Shown: positions 61,414-64,000 of the stretch, piece after piece | Layout: each line of letters starts with the position of its first letter | Position numbering within the stretch: the stretch's first letter is position 1 | Assembly: GCA_902364645.1 (NCBI GenBank) | Contig: CABJEP010000006.1 | Location: forward strand, 350-64,349 | Source of the DNA: Coriobacteriaceae bacterium | Lineage (GTDB): Bacteria > Actinomycetota > Coriobacteriia > Coriobacteriales > Coriobacteriaceae | DNA length: 64,000 bases | Direction: 5' to 3' | The notes under the pieces: model-generated | Told to the model about the DNA's origin: nothing | Databases searched by the model: none | What the model saw: the letters and a program-made list of their open reading frames with translations, nothing else | Position numbers and translations under genes: made by a program

Positions 61414-62724
61414 ATGAGCCAGTTCATCAACAACCCCGAGCACACCTTTGGTTTCGATACCCTGCAGCTTCATGTTGGCCAGGAGAGCGCCGACCCCGCA
61501 TCCGACTCCCGCGCCGTGCCTATCTACCAGACCACGAGCTATGTGTTCCGCAACTCCCAGCACGCCGCCGATCGCTTTGGTCTTGCCGACGCCGGTAACA
61601 TCTACGGCCGTCTGACCAACTCCACCCAGGGCGTCTTTGAGGACCGTATCGCCGCGCTCGAGGGTGGCGTGGCCGGTCTTGCCGTCGCCTCCGGTGCCGC
61701 TGCCATCACCTATACCCTGCAGGCTCTTGCCCAGGCTGGTGACCACGTGGTGGCTCAGAAGACCATCTACGGCGGTTCCTACAACCTGCTCGAGCATACG
61801 CTCTCCCAGTTTGGCGTCGAGACCACGTTTGTCGATGCCCACAACCTGGAAGAGGTTGAGGGTGCCATCAAGGACAATACCACGGTCATCTATCTCGAGA
61901 CGCTCGGCAACCCCAACTCTGACATCCCCAACATCGACGCCATCTCCGAGATCGCCAAGAAGCACGGTCTGCCGGTTGTCGTCGACAACACTTTCGGCAC
62001 CCCGTATCTGTTCCGTCCGCTGGAGCATGGCGCCAACATCGTTGTCCACTCCGCAACCAAGTTCATCGGCGGCCACGGCACCTCGCTGGGCGGTGTGATC
62101 GTCGACGGCGGTAACTTCGATTGGAAGGCGAGCGGAAAGTACGCCCAGATCGCTGAGCCCAACCCCTCCTACCATGGCGTCTCGTTTGCCGAGGCTGCCG
62201 GTCCCGCCGCCTTCGCAACCTATGTCCGCGCCATCCTGCTGCGTGACGAGGGTGCCTGCATCAGCCCGTTCAACGCCTGGGTCCTGCTCCAGGGCACCGA
62301 GACCCTGTCGCTGCGCGTTGACCGTCATGTCGAGAACACCAAGAAGGTCGTTGAGTTCCTTGCCGGCGACAGCCACGTTGCCAAGGTGAACCACCCGAGC
62401 CTGCCTGAGTACCCCGATCACGAGCTCTATCAGAAGTACTTCCCCAACGGCGGCGCTTCGATCTTCACCTTTGAGATTAAGGGTGGCCAGGAGGCTGCCT
62501 GGAAGTTCATCGATCATCTGCAGGTGTTCTCGCTGCTCGCCAACGTGGCCGACGTCAAGTCGCTCGTCGTGCACCCGGCTACCACCACGCACTCCCAGCT
62601 CTCTGCCGAGGAGCTCGCCGAGCAGAACATCACGCCCTCCACGATCCGTCTTTCCATCGGTACCGAGAACGCCGAGGACATCATTTGGGATCTGAAGCAG
62701 GCCTTCGCCGTGCTGGACGAGTAA
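61414..62724 (+). CDS. O-acetylhomoserine aminocarboxypropyltransferase (sulfhydrylase) type enzyme
   Basis: A 436-residue PLP-dependent Cys/Met metabolism enzyme. The length and the N-terminal FGFDTLQLHVGQE fit O-acetylhomoserine sulfhydrylase (MetY type) rather than cystathionine gamma-synthase (about 380-400 residues). The PLP lysine is in SATKFIGGHGTSLGG, and VIYLETLGNPNSDIPNID and VDNTFGTPYL are family blocks. The likely reaction is O-acetylhomoserine plus sulfide to homocysteine, a direct route for methionine synthesis. AAGGAG precedes the ATG. A Cys-containing leader peptide and a divergent LysR gene suggest control by sulfur supply. Confidence 0.88.
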   Translation: MSQFINNPEHTFGFDTLQLHVGQESADPASDSRAVPIYQTTSYVFRNSQHAADRFGLADAGNIYGRLTNSTQGVFEDRIAALEGGVAGLAVASGAAAITYTLQALAQAGDHVVAQKTIYGGSYNLLEHTLSQFGVETTFVDAHNLEEVEGAIKDNTTVIYLETLGNPNSDIPNIDAISEIAKKHGLPVVVDNTFGTPYLFRPLEHGANIVVHSATKFIGGHGTSLGGVIVDGGNFDWKASGKYAQIAEPNPSYHGVSFAEAAGPAAFATYVRAILLRDEGACISPFNAWVLLQGTETLSLRVDRHVENTKKVVEFLAGDSHVAKVNHPSLPEYPDHELYQKYFPNGGASIFTFEIKGGQEAAWKFIDHLQVFSLLANVADVKSLVVHPATTTHSQLSAEELAEQNITPSTIRLSIGTENAEDIIWDLKQAFAVLDE

Positions 62725-62787
62725 GGCGACTTGTGCAAGGACCCCTTGCGACTCGATAGGTATAACTGCATAAATGCCTGCTCAAGG

Positions 62788-62824
62788 CGCCTGCGCAAGC
62801 AATGGTTGCGCAGGCGTCTTTTTT
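62788..62824 (+). terminator. Terminator of the sulfhydrylase gene
   Basis: CGCCTGCGCAA / TTGCGCAGGCG stem with a 7-nt loop, then TCTTTTTT. Strong intrinsic terminator. Confidence 0.9.
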
Positions 62825-63035
62825 GCATAGGAAGGGCGCTATTACAGGGTTTTTGGCATGCTTTATGCATTTGAGTTGTGGAAAACTCCTGTTGAGAGGA
62901 TGTGAGTTTTACGCAATTGACGTGCGCCTTTTGAGTAAAACCGCAGGTCGCGATTTGCTCGAGGTACTATGCAGCGCGATCGAATCACACGCAGCTCAAA
63001 CGCAGCAAAAACGCACTACGGAGGTTTCCAGCTAC
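62825..63035. other. Leader region of the secreted-protein gene
   Basis: About 210 bp without a supported gene. GAGTTTTAC (62904-62912) can pair either with AAAACTC (62882-62888) upstream or with GTAAAAC (62935-62941) downstream, two mutually exclusive stems. I see no clear promoter; TTGACG at 62918-62923 lacks a matching -10. The Shine-Dalgarno GGAGG of the next gene closes the stretch. Confidence 0.4.
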
Positions 63036-63812
63036 ATGAGGATCGATTCACGAAAACCGAAAGCCGCTGCCCTTTCCGCCGCTCTGACCGTGGCACTTTT
63101 GGCAGGCGCCGGCGCAACTGATGCCCACGCGGCAACACTGTCCGATACGGTTGGATCTACGCCGTCCGAGGCGACGCTGGTACAGCCCGTTGATTATCGC
63201 GGCGATGGTTATGGTTCCATGCAGGAGTGGAACGCCTCGATGGAGGCCAAGCGCGATTCCCTTGAGATGCGCGCTCAGATCATTATGAATATGTATGGCG
63301 ACTATGCTACCGATGACGAGCGCGCTGTGCTGCAGGGTTGTATCGACGGTGCGGGTAGTCTGTTGACGATGGGGGAGGTCGACGCGAAGTCGACCGAGCT
63401 CGATGAGCTGCGCACTGCGCTTGAGAATGCCAAGCGCGAAGCGCTCGAGGCCGCCGCAGCCGAGGCGGAGGCTGCCGAGGCCGCCCAGGCTTCGTACTAC
63501 AACGCCGGTTACACTCCGTCCTACGCGTCTGCCGCGTCCTACGCGAACGGATCGGGCCTGACGCGCTCTGCGGGTGTCAATAACTACAACGGGCGCCGTG
63601 AGACCTATTACAGCAGCAACGTGTTGTATCACCACCGCACGGGCGAATGGACGCAGGATTCTGAGGGCTTCTGGCGCGATTCCGACGGCTATTACGTTGT
63701 TGCCGCGGGCGATATGGCCCAGGGCTCGACCTTTACGGGCTCCAAGGGTGATTGCAAGGTCTATGACTCCGGCTGCGCCGCCGGAACCACCGACTACTAC
63801 ACCGGTTGGTAA
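63036..63812 (+). CDS. Secreted protein with a C-terminal 3D-like module
   Basis: A 258-residue exported protein. The signal peptide (residues about 1-32, hydrophobic core LSAALTVALLAGAGA) ends at a likely signal peptidase I site AHA. A charged helical region (about 70-160) has the Ala/Glu-rich segment ALEAAAAEAEAAEAAQ, then a Tyr/Ser-rich linker (160-200). The C-terminus (about 205-258: YYVVAAGDMAQGSTF, GKVYDSGC-type block read here as CKVYDSGCAAGTTD, YYTGW) recalls the 3D/double-psi beta-barrel-type module seen in cell-wall hydrolase-associated proteins. The Cys pair may form a disulfide. A role in the cell wall is inferred, not shown. Confidence 0.7.
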   Translation: MRIDSRKPKAAALSAALTVALLAGAGATDAHAATLSDTVGSTPSEATLVQPVDYRGDGYGSMQEWNASMEAKRDSLEMRAQIIMNMYGDYATDDERAVLQGCIDGAGSLLTMGEVDAKSTELDELRTALENAKREALEAAAAEAEAAEAAQASYYNAGYTPSYASAASYANGSGLTRSAGVNNYNGRRETYYSSNVLYHHRTGEWTQDSEGFWRDSDGYYVVAAGDMAQGSTFTGSKGDCKVYDSGCAAGTTDYYTGW

Positions 63813-63965
63813 TCTGCCATCAGAGCAAAATAGGCACATGATGGGCGGGCGTCTTTATCGAGCTTTCGGGCAACGTAAAGGCGCTCGTTTTATATTTGTA
63901 TTTGGGTTAACAGAGCCCTTACCGTGGCACTACGTTGGGCATATGGGCGCGGGGCACACTAAGTC

Positions 63966-64000
63966 ATGAGAAACAAAGTCTTTCCCGTGGAGGAAGTGGT
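63966..64000 (+). other. Start region of a gene beyond the window
   Basis: GGAGGAAG at 63989-63996 looks like a Shine-Dalgarno sequence for a gene that begins just past the right edge. The ATG at 63966 opens a short frame to the edge but has no ribosome site of its own. From 63813 to 63965 I see nothing I can support. Confidence 0.3.

Overview
The window is typical coding-dense DNA of a GC-rich Gram-positive bacterium. Gene content and order point to the actinobacterial class Coriobacteriia, most likely a Collinsella-like gut anaerobe. The supporting points are the actinobacterial blocks coaE-uvrB-uvrA and uvrC-rapZ-whiA-gap-pgk-tpi-secG, an anaerobic ribonucleotide reductase (nrdD/nrdG), an LTA-synthase-type enzyme, and many Tat/lipoprotein peptide-type transporters. 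The taxon is inferred from these features, not from a database search. I see no phage, plasmid, insertion sequence or CRISPR array.

Layout. 0.2-3.7 kb (+): coaE, a lytic transglycosylase and uvrB. 3.7-9.9 kb (-): two FAD oxidoreductases, an Mrp/NBP35 ATPase and an LTA-synthase-like sulfatase. 10-17.2 kb (+): uvrA (with an SOS-box-like site), ybaK, murJ, uvrC. 17.3-28 kb (+): a sialic-acid (nan) locus with a structured leader, a SatABCD-type transporter containing a fused permease-ATPase, two CE7-type esterases (the second lacks its nucleophile), nanA, nanK and nanE. 28-35.2 kb (+): rapZ and whiA (without the usual yvcK), then gap, pgk, tpiA, gpmI and secG. 35.4-41.4 kb (+): a complete oligopeptide ABC operon. 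41.4-42 kb: two long hairpin elements and tRNA-Leu. 42.1-45.3 kb (+): a partner-switching pair, a PAS-GAF-PP2C phosphatase and a STAS-HATPase fusion. 45.3-48.1 kb: a tRNA cluster (three identical Gly, Cys, Val) around a GH13 glucosidase and a further long hairpin. 48.1-52 kb (+): nrdD with an NrdR box, another long hairpin, nrdG. 52-53.7 kb (+): folE, an HD hydrolase, folB. 53.7-55.6 kb (-): a YgjP-like metallopeptidase and a membrane dipeptidase. 55.7-57.6 kb (+): an FKBP prolyl isomerase, a UreE-like protein and a Cof-type HAD phosphatase. 57.6-61.1 kb (-): a PerR-like regulator, acylphosphatase, Gfo/Idh/MocA dehydrogenase, RNase HI and a LysR regulator. 61.3-62.7 kb (+): a small leader peptide with two cysteine codons, then an O-acetylhomoserine sulfhydrylase-type enzyme. 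63.0-63.8 kb (+): a secreted protein.

How the parts fit. The nan operon imports sialic acid, may remove O-acetyl groups, and converts it through ManNAc and ManNAc-6-P to GlcNAc-6-P, which feeds the glycolytic operon next to it. All three nucleotide-excision-repair genes lie within 17 kb.

The least explained material is non-coding. It comprises long near-perfect hairpins that share a conserved asymmetric internal motif although their arms are unrelated (41.4, 41.7 and, more weakly, 51.0 kb), a TAAAACGTT operator-like motif in three regulatory regions, a common palindrome upstream of the tRNA promoters, the nested palindromes ahead of the nan operon, and the cysteine-containing leader peptide. 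Starts were chosen from Shine-Dalgarno sequences and family alignments recalled from memory; no searches or folding programs were run.
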